Under the pieces are notes generated by a model that did no database searches, was not told the origin of the DNA, and saw only the letters and a list, made by a program, of their open reading frames with translations. A DNA stretch of 64,000 nt. Origin: JAGWRI01 sp963728785 (GTDB taxonomy: Bacteria; Gemmatimonadota; Gemmatimonadetes; Gemmatimonadales; Gemmatimonadaceae). This document shows positions 7,091 to 18,660 of this stretch, one piece after another. Both the position numbers and the translations under genes were made by a program. The stretch lies in the NCBI GenBank assembly GCA_963728785.1, contig CAVSKV010000004.1, positions 1-64,000 on the forward strand, in the 5' to 3' direction. Every line of letters begins with the position of its first letter. The first letter of the stretch is position 1.

Positions 7091-7978
7091 ATGACCGAAG
7101 TCAAACGCCGCCGTCGCCGTGCCGCGCCGGTGGGCATCGCGCCGAGCGAACCCGAGCGCGACATCCTCGACCAGTACCTCTACGAGGTCAGCACGTACCC
7201 CCTGCTCAAGGGCATGGAGGAGATCGAGCTCGCCCGGAAGATCCGTGCTGGCGACCAGGATGCGCTCCAGGAGCTCGTCAAGCGCAACCTGCGCTTCGTC
7301 ATCTCCGTGGCCAAGAAGTACCAGAACCGCGGCCTCCCGCTCATCGATCTCATCGGCGAAGGGAACGTCGGCCTGCTCACCGCTGCCAGGAAATTTGACC
7401 CCGATCAGGGCGTCAAGTTCATCTCGTACGCCGTCTGGTGGATCCGCCAGGCCATCCTCTCAGCTCTCGCCCGCCAGGGGCGCACGGTACGCGTGCCGCT
7501 CAACCGCACGGCCGACCTCTCGAGAATCATCAAGGCCTCGGAGATCCTCCGGCAGAAGCTCAACCGCGAGCCCAACCCCGAGGAGTTGTCGCACCTCACC
7601 GGCCTCTCGGTGGACGTCGTCCAGTCGCTCGCCGCGCTCAACACCAGCGACGTGCGCCTCGACGCCCCCATGGATCCCGAGGGCGACCGCTCGCTCATCG
7701 AGCGTTTCGTGGCCGACGAGATGCCCGACACCGAAGAGGAAGCCATGAACCGCTTCCTCACCGACGAAATCGAACAGGCCCTGAGCACGCTTCCCCCGCG
7801 CGATGCCAAGGTCCTGCGTCTCTACTTCGGCCTCGAAGGCGGACGCGAGCACACGCTCGAGGAAATCGGTTCGATGCTCGGCGTCACCCGCGAGCGCGTC
7901 CGCCAGCTGCGCGACCGCGCCCTCAAGCGCCTCCGTGAAGGCGACGTGGGCCGGGCATTGGGCAGCTTCGCTGCGTAG
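7091..7978 (+). CDS. rpoD: Sigma-70 family RNA polymerase sigma factor (RpoD/SigA type)
   Basis: A 295-residue sigma factor from ATG 7091, chosen because GAGG lies 6 bases upstream; a TTG at 7079 is less likely. Region 1.2 (DQYLYEVSTYPLL), region 2 (RNLRFVISVAKKYQNRGLPLIDLIGEGNVGL, then FDPDQGVKFISYAVWWIRQAI), region 3 and region 4 (HTLEEIGSMLGVTRERVRQLRDRAL) are all present. It lacks the long N-terminal region 1.1 and the non-conserved insert, as in compact primary or group 2 sigma factors. It carries the -10 and -35 recognition helices of housekeeping sigmas. Whether it is the only primary sigma of the genome cannot be told here. Confidence 0.9.
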   Translation: MTEVKRRRRRAAPVGIAPSEPERDILDQYLYEVSTYPLLKGMEEIELARKIRAGDQDALQELVKRNLRFVISVAKKYQNRGLPLIDLIGEGNVGLLTAARKFDPDQGVKFISYAVWWIRQAILSALARQGRTVRVPLNRTADLSRIIKASEILRQKLNREPNPEELSHLTGLSVDVVQSLAALNTSDVRLDAPMDPEGDRSLIERFVADEMPDTEEEAMNRFLTDEIEQALSTLPPRDAKVLRLYFGLEGGREHTLEEIGSMLGVTRERVRQLRDRALKRLREGDVGRALGSFAA

Positions 7979-8050
7979 GACAGTCTGACAGTCGGACAGT
8001 CTGAGAGTCTGAGAGTCTGACAGTCGGGCAGTCTGACAGTCGGGCAGCGG
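7979..8050 (+). repeat. GRCAGTCN 8-bp tandem array, nine units
   Basis: Nine consecutive 8-base units (GACAGTCT, GACAGTCG, GAGAGTCT and variants) follow the sigma factor TAG without a gap. Four more arrays of the same unit lie at 35933, 39901, 44960 and 52128. Confidence 0.85.
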
Positions 8051-8099
8051 ACCGGCGAACCGTCGCCCGCTCGCCGTGACAATCCAATTCGCAGTTTCC

Positions 8100-8128
8100 G
8101 GAAGGGCCGGCGCAAGCCGGCCCTTTCC
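8100..8128 (+). terminator. Hairpin terminator downstream of the sigma factor
   Basis: GGAAGGGCCGGC (8100-8111), loop GCAA, then GCCGGCCCTTTCC. This 12-bp GC-rich stem with one bulge and a weak T tract lies 122 bases after the sigma factor stop. Confidence 0.6.
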
Positions 8129-8140
8129 GTATTCCCCGCC

Positions 8141-8205
8141 TTTTCGGCCCTGCGTGGTTTCGGCCCGCGTAGCTTCGGCTCTGCGCGGTTTCGGCCCTGC
8201 GCTCC
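8141..8205 (+). repeat. Second TTTCGGCSSTGCG degenerate tandem repeat
   Basis: Four imperfect copies of the unit TTTCGGCCCTGCGTGG lie in the spacer between the sigma factor terminator and mlaF. They match the repeats at 6354-6441 in sequence and orientation. Confidence 0.6.
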
Positions 8206-8264
8206 TTCTGGTTTGCGGTTCTCCCCTCTTTACATCACATTTCTTTCCCTCCTCTCCCTTCCGC

Positions 8265-9032
8265 ATGATCCGCCTCATCGACGTCCACAAGTCCTTCGGC
8301 ACCAAGATGGTCCTCGATGGCTTCACCCTCGATGTCGCGGAAGGCGAGACGGTCGTCATCATCGGCTATTCCGGCAGCGGAAAATCCGTCGCGATCAAGC
8401 ATATCGTAGGGCTGCTGGAGCCGGACTCGGGCCAGGTCTGGGTCGACGGCCTCGAAGTCCAGAAGCTCTCGCGCAAGGAGCTCTACAAACTCCGCGCTCG
8501 AGTCGGCTATGTCTTCCAGTTTGCCGCGCTCTTCGACTCGTTCAACGTCGGCGACAACGTCGCCATGGGCCTGCGCAAGCAGGGCGAACTCACCGACAAG
8601 GAGATCGCCGAACGCGTCCATGAAGCCCTCGACCTCGTGGACCTCGCCGACGTCCCCGACAAGTTCCCGGCCGAACTCTCCGGCGGCATGCGCAAGCGTG
8701 TTGGCATCGCCCGCGCCATCGCCACCCGGCCCAAGTACATCCTCTACGACGAGCCCACCACCGGCCTCGATCCCGTCACCAGCGCCGTCATCGATCAGCT
8801 CATGATCCGTCTGCGCGAGCGGCTGGGCGTCACCGGTGTCGTCATCACGCACGACATGCGCAGCGCGTATACGGTGGGCACCCGAATCGCCATGCTCTAC
8901 GAGGGCAAGGTGCGCCAGTGCGGCACCGTGGATGAGATCCGGCATACCGAGGATCCCATCGTCCGCCAGTTCATCGAGGGCCGGCCGTCGTTGGAAGCCG
9001 ACGCCCACATGATGGCCGAGGCCGCCCGGTGA
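8265..9032 (+). CDS. mlaF: MlaF-like phospholipid-transport ABC ATPase
   Basis: A 255-residue ATPase from ATG 8265. Walker A GYSGSGKS is at residues 34-41, the signature AELSGGMRKRVGIARAI follows, and Walker B ILYDEPTTGLDP precedes the H-loop THD. LSGGM with the following Arg-rich stretch and the FQFAALFDSFNV Q-loop segment are typical of MlaF/Ttg2A, which drives lipid exchange between inner and outer membranes. Its usual partners (mlaE, mlaD) are not in this window. The stop overlaps the Nudix gene start in a GTGA, so the two are translationally coupled. A longer in-frame extension upstream runs through repeat sequence and was rejected. Confidence 0.85.
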   Translation: MIRLIDVHKSFGTKMVLDGFTLDVAEGETVVIIGYSGSGKSVAIKHIVGLLEPDSGQVWVDGLEVQKLSRKELYKLRARVGYVFQFAALFDSFNVGDNVAMGLRKQGELTDKEIAERVHEALDLVDLADVPDKFPAELSGGMRKRVGIARAIATRPKYILYDEPTTGLDPVTSAVIDQLMIRLRERLGVTGVVITHDMRSAYTVGTRIAMLYEGKVRQCGTVDEIRHTEDPIVRQFIEGRPSLEADAHMMAEAAR

Positions 9033-9475
9033 CCCGTCAACACGCGAAACTCGAGACCTCCGCCGGCGGCGTCGTCTACCGCATGCAGGACGGCCTGCCC
9101 GTGTACCTGTTGATTTGCGACAGCTACAAGAACTGGGGCTTTCCCAAGGGGCACATCGAGAAGGGCGAACAGCCCGCGGCGGCCGCTGTCCGCGAGGTCG
9201 CCGAGGAAACCGGGCTCCGTGAGCTCGACGTGCGCGGCGACATCGACGTCATCGATTGGTACTTCCGGTTCCGTGGCCGGCTCATCCACAAGGTCTGCCA
9301 CTTCTTCCTCATGGAGACCACCGCGAGCACCACCTGCCCGCAACGCGCCGAAGGGATCAGCGCCTGCAAGTGGCTGCCGTTCGACGACGCCGAGGCCAGG
9401 ATCTCATATGGGAACGCCCGTGAGGTGCTGAGGCGCGCCAACGGTCAGGTAGCCGCGCGCCTTGCCGGCGTCTGA
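9029..9475 (+). CDS. Nudix hydrolase
   Basis: A 148-residue protein from GTG 9029. The Nudix box spans G41-L63 and fits Gx5Ex7REUxEExGU exactly (GHIEKGE...REVAEETGL). The N-terminal SAGGVVYR and KNWGFPKG segments are typical of bis(5'-nucleosyl)-tetraphosphatase-like or MutT-like members. The substrate cannot be set from sequence. It is coupled to mlaF upstream and lies 3 bases before the AraC-type regulator. Confidence 0.88.
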   Translation: MTRQHAKLETSAGGVVYRMQDGLPVYLLICDSYKNWGFPKGHIEKGEQPAAAAVREVAEETGLRELDVRGDIDVIDWYFRFRGRLIHKVCHFFLMETTASTTCPQRAEGISACKWLPFDDAEARISYGNAREVLRRANGQVAARLAGV

Positions 9476-9478
9476 CCC

Positions 9479-10282
9479 ATGCCCGATCTCGCCGCCGCGG
9501 CTCCCCCGCCCACGGTCCTCGTATTCGCGCCCCGCGAACGAACGCGCACCATGGCGCGCGAGACCTTTCCACGGCGTCGCTGGCGGCTGATCGTGCGCCG
9601 CGGCGTGGACGAGTTCGCCAACGCCTTCCGCGACGAACTCATTGACGCCACGATCGTCGACCTGGGGTCGGCGCAGGAAGACAACTGGCGCGCGGCCGCC
9701 CTGGCCCGCGAGTACCCGAGCGTCCCGTTCTTCGCGCTCACCACGCTTCGCGCCGCCGACGGCCCCATTCTCGCCCAGTGCGCGGCTCTGGAGTTCGCCG
9801 ACGTCCTCGTCGAGGACGTGGACGAGGACGCGATGCGCGAACTCGTGCTGCGTCAGTCGTATTCCGCGCGCTTCACGGCGGCCCTCGGCCTGCCCCCCGC
9901 ACCGTTGAGACTCACCAATCCTCTCCAGCTCGACGCGTGGCGCTACGTAGCCCAGCACGCCGGCCGCCCGGTGCGCACGGCAGCGCTCGCCAAGGCTCTG
10001 GGCGTGACGCGCGAGCACCTGAGCCGCACCTTCTCCGCCGACGGCGCCCCCAACCTCAAGCGCGTCATCGACCTCATTCGGCTGATCGGAGCAGCGGAAC
10101 TGGCCAAGAATCCCGGCTACGACGTCCGCGACGTAGCCCGCGTGCTCGGCTTCGCCTCGTCGTCGCACCTCTCGAGCACCGCGCAACGGATCGCCGGCAC
10201 GCGGCCCACGTCGCTGGCCCGACTCCGCGCCGTGGACCTCATCGACCGCTTCAATCGGGGTCACGCGCGGAGTCGGGGATAG
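9479..10282 (+). CDS. AraC-type HTH regulator with receiver-like N-terminus
   Basis: A 267-residue protein. The N-terminal ~130 residues resemble a degenerate receiver-like alpha/beta domain (TVLVFAPRERTR, ATIVDLGSAQEDNW). The C-terminal ~100 residues contain two helix-turn-helices of AraC type (VRTAALAKALGVTREHLSRTF and YDVRDVARVLGFASSSHLSST). No phosphoacceptor Asp pattern is certain. It is third in the mlaF-nudix transcript and overlaps the convergent four-helix-bundle gene by 32 bases. Confidence 0.7.
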   Translation: MPDLAAAAPPPTVLVFAPRERTRTMARETFPRRRWRLIVRRGVDEFANAFRDELIDATIVDLGSAQEDNWRAAALAREYPSVPFFALTTLRAADGPILAQCAALEFADVLVEDVDEDAMRELVLRQSYSARFTAALGLPPAPLRLTNPLQLDAWRYVAQHAGRPVRTAALAKALGVTREHLSRTFSADGAPNLKRVIDLIRLIGAAELAKNPGYDVRDVARVLGFASSSHLSSTAQRIAGTRPTSLARLRAVDLIDRFNRGHARSRG

Positions 10283-10658
10283 AGCGATCCGGCTGCGCGA
10301 GCTGCCGGTCGAGGTAGACGAGGTAGCCGCCGAGCAGCCGGCCCACCAACTGCGCGCGATGCGAGAGCTGCGGTAGGTGGCCTGCCGAGAGCACATCGGC
10401 CTGCCGGGCCACGGCCAACTGGGTTTCCAGGCGGAGGAGGTCGCGCCGGGCGGCGCGGTAGGTCTGCCGTTGCTCGGACGCGGTATACCGGCCGTAGCCT
10501 TCGGCGATATGCTCGGCCAAGGCGATGGCCGTGAGCATCGTGGTCTCGGCCACCACTTTCACCTCCCGGCGGTTGCCGTGGCGCGTGGCCCGGATCACGT
10601 CGGCGGCCAGCCCCACCGCTTCCTGCCAGACCTTGAGGTCCTTGAGACTCCCTGCCAT
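10251..10658 (-). CDS. Four-helix-bundle protein (S23-like family)
   Basis: A 135-residue protein from ATG 10658. SLKDLKVWQEAVGLAADV, then IALAEHIAEGYGRYTASEQRQTYRAARRDLLRLETQL match the family of small four-helix-bundle proteins related to the 23S rRNA intervening-sequence S23 proteins and the Avd accessory proteins of diversity-generating retroelements. No reverse transcriptase or template repeat is nearby, so it is a stand-alone member of unknown function. Its 3' end overlaps the AraC-type gene on the other strand. Confidence 0.8.
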   Translation of the reverse strand: MAGSLKDLKVWQEAVGLAADVIRATRHGNRREVKVVAETTMLTAIALAEHIAEGYGRYTASEQRQTYRAARRDLLRLETQLAVARQADVLSAGHLPQLSHRAQLVGRLLGGYLVYLDRQLAQPDRSIPDSARDPD

Positions 10659-10765
10659 GTGGAGTAAAGTCGAGTGGATCACGCCGCTCATCGGCATCCA
10701 ATCTTCGCCGGGTGAACCGAACTCGGGCCATGGTGCGGACCGCCTGGAACACGGGTCCCGGCTGC

Positions 10766-10792
10766 TTGCACGCTCTCGGGCCTTGTGATAAT
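10766..10792 (+). promoter_or_regulatory. Extended -10 promoter before atpA
   Basis: TGTGATAAT (10784-10792) is an extended -10 element (TGnGATAAT). TTGCAC (10766-10771) sits 15 bases before its hexamer, short for a -35. It is the best candidate in the 186-base spacer between the four-helix-bundle gene and atpA. Confidence 0.5.
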
Positions 10793-10844
10793 TTTCACAA
10801 GCTCAGCCCGCTCTTTTTTGTCGCACCCCTTTCGACCATTCCGT

Positions 10845-12446
<1,602 letters not shown>

Positions 12447-12449
12447 TCC

Positions 12450-13313
12450 ATGGCCAAGGGTCGCGAGCTCAAGGGCCGAATCAAATCGGTCGAGAACACC
12501 CGCAAGATCACGCGCACGCTGGAGATGGTCGCAACCTCCAAGATGAAGCGGGCGCAGGATCGCGTGCGCGCGGCGCGTCCATATGCCACCGCGCTCGCCG
12601 AGGTGCTGGCCGATCTGTACTCGCCCGACCTCGCCGGCCGCTTCGCCCTGCTGCGCCAGCCGGCGCACGTGAGGCGCGCGGCCGTGCTGCTCATCACGTC
12701 CAACCGCGGGCTGGCCGGCGCGTTCAACTCCAACCTCATCAAGGAAGCCCGCGGGCTCGTCGCCCGGCTCGAAGCTGAGGGCGTCGCCATCGACCTCCAC
12801 GTGGTGGGCCGCAAGGGCGTGGGCTACTTCAAGTACGTGGGCCGCACGCTCGCGTCGAGTCGCACCGACATCGGCGACAAACCCACCACGCAGAATGCCG
12901 CCGAGCTGGTGGACGGACTGCGCGCCGACTTCGGCGGCGGCAAGCTCGACGCGGTCTACGTGGTGTACACGAAGTTCAATTCGGTGCTCTCCACGCCGGC
13001 CGTCAGCGAGCGGATGCTGCCGGTCGCACCGCCGGAGCGCGGCACGGCCCAGCTCGACTACCTGCTGTTCCCGTCGGCCGACGAGATTCTCGACCAGCTC
13101 CTGCCGGCGTACGTGCGCAACGTCGTCTATCGCGCGCTGGTGGAAAGTGAAGCGGCGTTCCAGAGCGCGCAGCGCACGGCCATGAAGAACGCCACGGACA
13201 ACGCGTCCGATATGATCAACATCCTCCGCCGTACTTACAACCGCGCCCGCCAGGCGCAGATCACGCAGGAGATCGCCGAGATCGTCGGCGGCGCTGCGGC
13301 TCTCCAGGGCTAG
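12450..13313 (+). CDS. atpG: F1 ATP synthase subunit gamma
   Basis: A 287-residue central stalk subunit. MAKGRELKGRIKSVENTRKI at the N-terminus and the C-terminal AMKNATDNASDMI...YNRARQAQITQEIAEIVGGA are the two coiled-coil helices that rotate within the alpha-beta hexamer. LLITSNRGLAGAFNSN marks the central Rossmann-like part. The length is normal. It starts 3 bases after the atpA stop and ends 2 bases before atpD. Confidence 0.97.
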   Translation: MAKGRELKGRIKSVENTRKITRTLEMVATSKMKRAQDRVRAARPYATALAEVLADLYSPDLAGRFALLRQPAHVRRAAVLLITSNRGLAGAFNSNLIKEARGLVARLEAEGVAIDLHVVGRKGVGYFKYVGRTLASSRTDIGDKPTTQNAAELVDGLRADFGGGKLDAVYVVYTKFNSVLSTPAVSERMLPVAPPERGTAQLDYLLFPSADEILDQLLPAYVRNVVYRALVESEAAFQSAQRTAMKNATDNASDMINILRRTYNRARQAQITQEIAEIVGGAAALQG

Positions 13314-13315
13314 CC

Positions 13316-14749
<1,434 letters not shown>

Positions 14750-14759
14750 GGATCATCGC

Positions 14760-15011
14760 GTGCTCAACGTCTCCGTCATCTCGCCCGAAGCGGTGCTGTT
14801 CGAAGGCGCTACGGACTCCGTGGTTGCCCCCGCGTTCGACGGCCAGGTGGGCATTCTCACCGGCCACGCGCCGATGATGACCCTGCTCGGCAAGGGCGAA
14901 CTCCGGGTGGGCGCCGGCGCCGACGCCAAGCGGTTCGTGGTCGAAGGCGGGTTCCTCCAGGTCGTGGAGAACCGCGTCCGCGTGGTCACCGAGCGCGCGC
15001 ACTCGGCCTGA
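14760..15011 (+). CDS. atpC: F1 ATP synthase subunit epsilon, short form
   Basis: An 83-residue protein from GTG 14760. It has the beta-sandwich domain only (LNVSVISPEAVLFEG, GQVGILTGHAPMMTLLGKGELRV, FVVEGGFLQVVENRV). The classical epsilon is about 130-140 residues and ends in two helices that inhibit ATP hydrolysis; these are absent. The stop codon is followed at once by an intrinsic terminator, so the gene is naturally short rather than frameshifted. Regulation by C-terminal insertion cannot operate in this enzyme. Confidence 0.93.
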   Translation: MLNVSVISPEAVLFEGATDSVVAPAFDGQVGILTGHAPMMTLLGKGELRVGAGADAKRFVVEGGFLQVVENRVRVVTERAHSA

Positions 15012-15034
15012 CCACTGGCGAGCGTCGATGCACC

Positions 15035-15063
15035 AACGGCGGGGCAGTCGCCCCGCCGTTTCG
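15035..15063 (+). terminator. Intrinsic terminator of the atp operon
   Basis: An 11-bp perfect stem, AACGGCGGGGC (15035-15045) and GCCCCGCCGTT (15050-15060), with loop AGTC is followed by TCG. It could act in both directions, ending the minus-strand lipoprotein gene as well. Confidence 0.85.
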
Positions 15064-15081
15064 CGTCCTGGCTGCCGCCCG

Positions 15082-15612
15082 TCAACTCCGCAAATTGGAG
15101 CAGGCGACCACGTCGGACTGATCGGTGCCTTCGTTCGCGTACAGATTCACGTGATAGTCGTGGTCGCTTGTCATCATGGCCCGGAATTCGGCGGTCACCC
15201 GGGCAAGCCCGGAGTCCTGGACACCGATCGGCGCGTTCTGCCGCGGTGGCACGAGGGGAAGGTCGGCACTCCCGCACGGGCCAGGTGCGATGCTCCAGAG
15301 CAGTTCCTCCGCGCCGCGCTGCGAATTGAGTTCGATCACGACCGTGAACTGATCATCGGTGCCCGCTTCGGGAGTTACGGTCACGGTACCGTCCACCCGC
15401 GCCGCCCGGTTCGCCGTCAAGATTCCCGCACTTGAGGCGCTCGTAGCGGTGAAGGTGCCCTTGCGCGTGATCCCCCCGCCGGCCCCGCCCCCGCCTCTCA
15501 GCGAAACGATTGGAGTGAGCCCGGTGTCTCCGCCGGTCGTCGAACCTCCGGACGCGCAGGCGCCGACAACGCCGGCCGTGGCGAGGGCTGCGAAAAGACG
15601 CAAAGTGTTCAT
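15082..15612 (-). CDS. Secreted lipoprotein of unknown function
   Basis: A 176-residue protein from ATG 15612, with GGAGG 5 bases upstream. MNTLRLFAALATAGVVGACA is a lipoprotein signal peptide with Cys at about residue 19. A Gly-rich linker follows, then a beta-rich domain (GTFTATSASSAGIL, DDQFTVVIELNS, DHDYHVNLYAN) that resembles small beta-sandwich extracellular domains. No enzyme motif was found. It is convergent with atpC and shares the hairpin between them. Confidence 0.7.
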   Translation of the reverse strand: MNTLRLFAALATAGVVGACASGGSTTGGDTGLTPIVSLRGGGGAGGGITRKGTFTATSASSAGILTANRAARVDGTVTVTPEAGTDDQFTVVIELNSQRGAEELLWSIAPGPCGSADLPLVPPRQNAPIGVQDSGLARVTAEFRAMMTSDHDYHVNLYANEGTDQSDVVACSNLRS

Positions 15613-15711
15613 GTGGGCCTCCATCAAAGCCCGCGAGAATCCGGGTTCCTGCACCGCACGGAACCCAGATGACAAGATGATACCCGGCCTTTACCGATGG
15701 AAGGTGGAATT

Positions 15712-17007
15712 TCACCCTCCGAGCAGCCCCTCCACCAACCGCACCGACCGCCCGGCGGCTCCCAGCCCACGTTCCACCGCGGTGCGCGCCGCCTGACCGG
15801 CCTCGGAACGCCCGGCCGCGGACTCCAGCCACTCCGACAGCATGGCCGTCAACTCGTCGCGGCCGGTGGCGGTTCGCGCACCACCGGCGGTCATCAGCGC
15901 CTGCGCGTCGCGGCTGCCCTCGTATCGCGGTCCGAATGCCACGGGCACGCCGAATGCCGCCGGCTCCAGCACGGAGTGCAGTCCCGCCCCGTGGAACGCG
16001 CCCCCGACGTAGGCGACGTCGGCCAGCGCATACAGATCGCCGAGGACGCCCACCCGGTCCACGAGCACGACGTCGGCCGACCCCGCCTCTGGCGTGCCGA
16101 GCCGCGCCAGCGCGATCCGCAAACGTTGCGCCGACTGTTCGAGCGGGTGCAGATGCTGAGGCGTCGGTTCGTGCGGCGCGAGGATGAGGCGGATGCCCGG
16201 CTGCCGCACGCGGCACGCCTCGAACGCGGCCAGCAACGGCGCCTCGTCGGTCGGCCAGGTGGACCCGGCTACGATGGTAGGCCGCTCCGATGCCAGCGGC
16301 GCCAGCAGGGGACCATTCCGGTCCACGCGGGCCGCCCGCGCCCACACCTGGTCGTAGCGCGTGTCGCCGGTGATCGTGATGACGGACCGCGGCACGCCCA
16401 GCGCCACCAGCCGTTCTGCGTCGTCGGCGTCGATGGCTCCCACGGCATCGAGGGCCCGGTATGCGTCGCGCAGCCATACGGCCGCCCACGCGCGGCGCCG
16501 CGACGAATTTGCGGCGAGCGTTGCGCTCACCAGTCCCAGCCGCACTCCCCGCCGCGCCGCCTCGCGTGTGAGCGTGGGCCATACGTCGAGTTTGCTGAAC
16601 ACCAGCGCCCGGGGGGCCAGCGCGTCCAGCGCAGCGCGCGCGTCGCCGCCGGTATCGAACGGCAGGTAGTCGCGAAAATCCACGTCCAGTCCCGCCGCGA
16701 ACCGTTCGGCGCTCGGCGAATAGTATGTATAAGCTAATAAAAGCGACGGATGGGAATTGCGCAGTTGCTCCAGCACCGGCCGCGCCATCAGGCCCTCGCC
16801 CACCGACGGCGCGTGCATCCAGAGCAGGGCACGGGCCGGATCGCGGTGCTCCCCCCACCGTGCGTAGCGGCGGCGGATACCGCGCCGTGCCGCGAACGTG
16901 CGCGCGAGCTTCGATGCCTCGCCCGCTGACCCTGCCGGGGTCGCGGCTGCGGCGAGCCGGGCCAACTGCGCCGCGGCGGCGTAAATCGGCCGGAGCGCGG
17001 CGCGCAC
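15712..17007 (-). CDS. waaA: 3-deoxy-D-manno-octulosonic acid (Kdo) transferase
   Basis: A 431-residue glycosyltransferase of family GT30. HAPSVGEG (residues 65-72) carries the proposed catalytic Glu (E71). LLLAYTYYSPSAERF, VFSKLDVWPTLTREA, VAGSTWPTDEAPLL and the C-terminal YVGGAFHGAGLHSVLEPAAFGVPVAFGP bind CMP-Kdo. It transfers Kdo to lipid A precursor at the inner membrane, which marks the organism as an LPS maker. The usual N-terminal membrane helix is weak and Ala-rich. The GTG start lies 3 bases after the DsbA-like gene, so they are cotranscribed. Confidence 0.93.
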   Translation of the reverse strand: MRAALRPIYAAAAQLARLAAAATPAGSAGEASKLARTFAARRGIRRRYARWGEHRDPARALLWMHAPSVGEGLMARPVLEQLRNSHPSLLLAYTYYSPSAERFAAGLDVDFRDYLPFDTGGDARAALDALAPRALVFSKLDVWPTLTREAARRGVRLGLVSATLAANSSRRRAWAAVWLRDAYRALDAVGAIDADDAERLVALGVPRSVITITGDTRYDQVWARAARVDRNGPLLAPLASERPTIVAGSTWPTDEAPLLAAFEACRVRQPGIRLILAPHEPTPQHLHPLEQSAQRLRIALARLGTPEAGSADVVLVDRVGVLGDLYALADVAYVGGAFHGAGLHSVLEPAAFGVPVAFGPRYEGSRDAQALMTAGGARTATGRDELTAMLSEWLESAAGRSEAGQAARTAVERGLGAAGRSVRLVEGLLGG

Positions 17008-17010
17008 GGG

Positions 17011-17673
17011 TCAGGGCTTGCCGTTCTTGGCCAGCGCGGAGTCCAGCGCGGCGACGAAGGCCGCCGTCGGCGCTGCGCCCACGAGCTTCTTGCCGTTCAC
17101 GAAAAAGGTCGGCGTGGACTGCACGCCGCTAGCCCGCAGCCGGGCCTGGTCGGCCTCGATCATCGGACGCGTGGCGTGAGTGGCCACGCAGCCGCGCCAG
17201 TCCTTGAGGCTCACTCCCGCCTTCGCCGCCAGCGAATCGAAGAGCGGCGCCGGATCGGCCTGTTCCGCCCACGTGTCTTGCGTCGCGAACAACGACTGGT
17301 GCATGGGCCAGAACTTGCTCTGCGCCGAAGCGCACATTGCAGCTTCCGCGGCCTGCTCGGAGTGCGGGTGCAGCGGATCGTTGAGGAATGCGAACCGCAC
17401 CTTGCCCGTGTTCACGTAGTCCTTCAGGATCGTCGCGTAGCTCGCGTCGTGCCAGTCCTTGCAATACGGGCACTGGAAGTCGCTCGCCTCGATCAGCCAT
17501 ACGGTCGCCGACGCCGACCCCTGGATCCGGCCGGCGTCGGCCAGCTTGAGGATCGAATCGGGACCGGCCGCGCCCGCCGGATCGCGGCGTAGCGGCCGCG
17601 GTCCCGCGGCGGCTGCGGTCAGGGCGGCGAGCAGCAGCACGCCGAGTGGGACGACGAACCGTGTACGGAGCAT
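17011..17673 (-). CDS. DsbA-family thioredoxin-fold protein
   Basis: A 220-residue exported protein. A hydrophobic signal segment spans residues 5-24. The active site is C68PYC71 in DFQCPYCKDWH, and the cis-Pro loop reads QSTPTFFVNGK near the C-terminus. C-terminal Cys in WRGCVATH may be an extra thiol. The fold and CPYC pattern match DsbA/DsbG-like periplasmic oxidoreductases of the thioredoxin_4 type. It would form or isomerise disulfides in the periplasm. It is upstream of waaA in one transcript. Confidence 0.85.
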   Translation of the reverse strand: MLRTRFVVPLGVLLLAALTAAAAGPRPLRRDPAGAAGPDSILKLADAGRIQGSASATVWLIEASDFQCPYCKDWHDASYATILKDYVNTGKVRFAFLNDPLHPHSEQAAEAAMCASAQSKFWPMHQSLFATQDTWAEQADPAPLFDSLAAKAGVSLKDWRGCVATHATRPMIEADQARLRASGVQSTPTFFVNGKKLVGAAPTAAFVAALDSALAKNGKP

Positions 17674-17843
17674 GGCTACTGGGCTGAGGTAGGCGCCGGG
17701 CGAAACACCCGCGACTCGAATTCCGTACCAACTTAACGCGGGCCATCGGCCTGCGGAGGATGCGGGCTCGCCTGGTCCCGGCGCCCGCGCTCCGCTAAAC
17801 TCGAATCGGGCCCCACGCCCATTTCCCGAGACGTCGAGCTTCC

Positions 17844-18656
17844 GTGTTCCTTTTCTCGTTCATCGCCGGTCTGGCCACGCTCTGGCAGGCCGGCGGGTTG
17901 CAGATCCCGGACCCGGTCGGGCTCGTCAACGACTTCGCGCATGTGCTCCCTGCGCAGACGGTTGACGCCCTGACGGCGCTTGCCCAGGCGGTGCGCACGC
18001 ACTCGCCGGGCGAGATGGCCATCGTCACGCTCCCCGACCTGCATGGCCAGGACGTGAGCGAAGTGGCTCTGCAGATCGGCCGCCAGTGGAAGGTGGGCAA
18101 CGTGGGCCAGCCCGGCGATCCCAACCGGAACGCCGGTGTGGTCATTCTCATCGTCCCCAAGGAGACCAATTCCGGAGGGAGCGGGCAATGCCGCGTCGAA
18201 GTGGGACGGGGCGCCGAAGGCTACCTCACCGATGCCGACGCCGGCGACATCTGCCGCGAAGCCGCTTCACGGTTCTTCCGCAACCGCGACTACGGCGACG
18301 GCACGGCGTTGATCGCCATGCGCGTCGCCCAGGCCATGGCGCAGGAATACCATTTCTCCGTTGATTCCGCGCTCGTCGCGTCCGCACCGTCGCCCGACGA
18401 GTCCACGGGGCCGGCCGGGGGAATTCCCCCGATCGTATTCTTCATCATACTGATCGTGGTGCTGAGCCTGCTCGGCGGGCGGCGCAGCGGTTGCCTGCCG
18501 CTGCTCTTTCTCTCGGGCATGGGCGGCGGGCGGCGCGGCGGATGGGGCGGGGGTGGGTTCGGCGGCGGGGGCTTCGGGGGCGGCGGCGGGGGTGGATTCG
18601 GCGGGTTCGGTGGCGGCGGTGGATTCAGCGGTGGTGGCGGAGGTTCTTCCTGGTGA
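17844..18656 (+). CDS. TPM-domain membrane protein (YgcG-like)
   Basis: A 270-residue protein from GTG 17844. The TPM domain covers about residues 20-165 (VGLVNDFAHVLPAQTVDAL, EMAIVTLPDLHGQDVSEVALQI, NAGVVILIVPKE, RVEVGRGAEGYLTDADAG). A transmembrane helix follows (IPPIVFFIILIVVLSLLGG), then a C-terminal Gly-rich tail of about 60 residues ending in SSW. The N-terminal ~15 residues are hydrophobic and may be a signal. TPM proteins often pair with LemA, encoded two genes downstream. The role is unknown, probably in the envelope. Confidence 0.82.
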   Translation: MFLFSFIAGLATLWQAGGLQIPDPVGLVNDFAHVLPAQTVDALTALAQAVRTHSPGEMAIVTLPDLHGQDVSEVALQIGRQWKVGNVGQPGDPNRNAGVVILIVPKETNSGGSGQCRVEVGRGAEGYLTDADAGDICREAASRFFRNRDYGDGTALIAMRVAQAMAQEYHFSVDSALVASAPSPDESTGPAGGIPPIVFFIILIVVLSLLGGRRSGCLPLLFLSGMGGGRRGGWGGGGFGGGGFGGGGGGGFGGFGGGGGFSGGGGGSSW

Positions 18657-18660
18657 TGCT

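Noticed and set aside
7979..8050. Possible CRISPR or phage-type repeats in the GACAGTC arrays
   Set aside because: The period is 8 bp with no spacers between units, so it is a tandem repeat and not a CRISPR array.
10251..10658. Diversity-generating retroelement, because the protein resembles Avd
   Set aside because: No reverse transcriptase, template or variable repeat was found nearby. The family also has stand-alone members.
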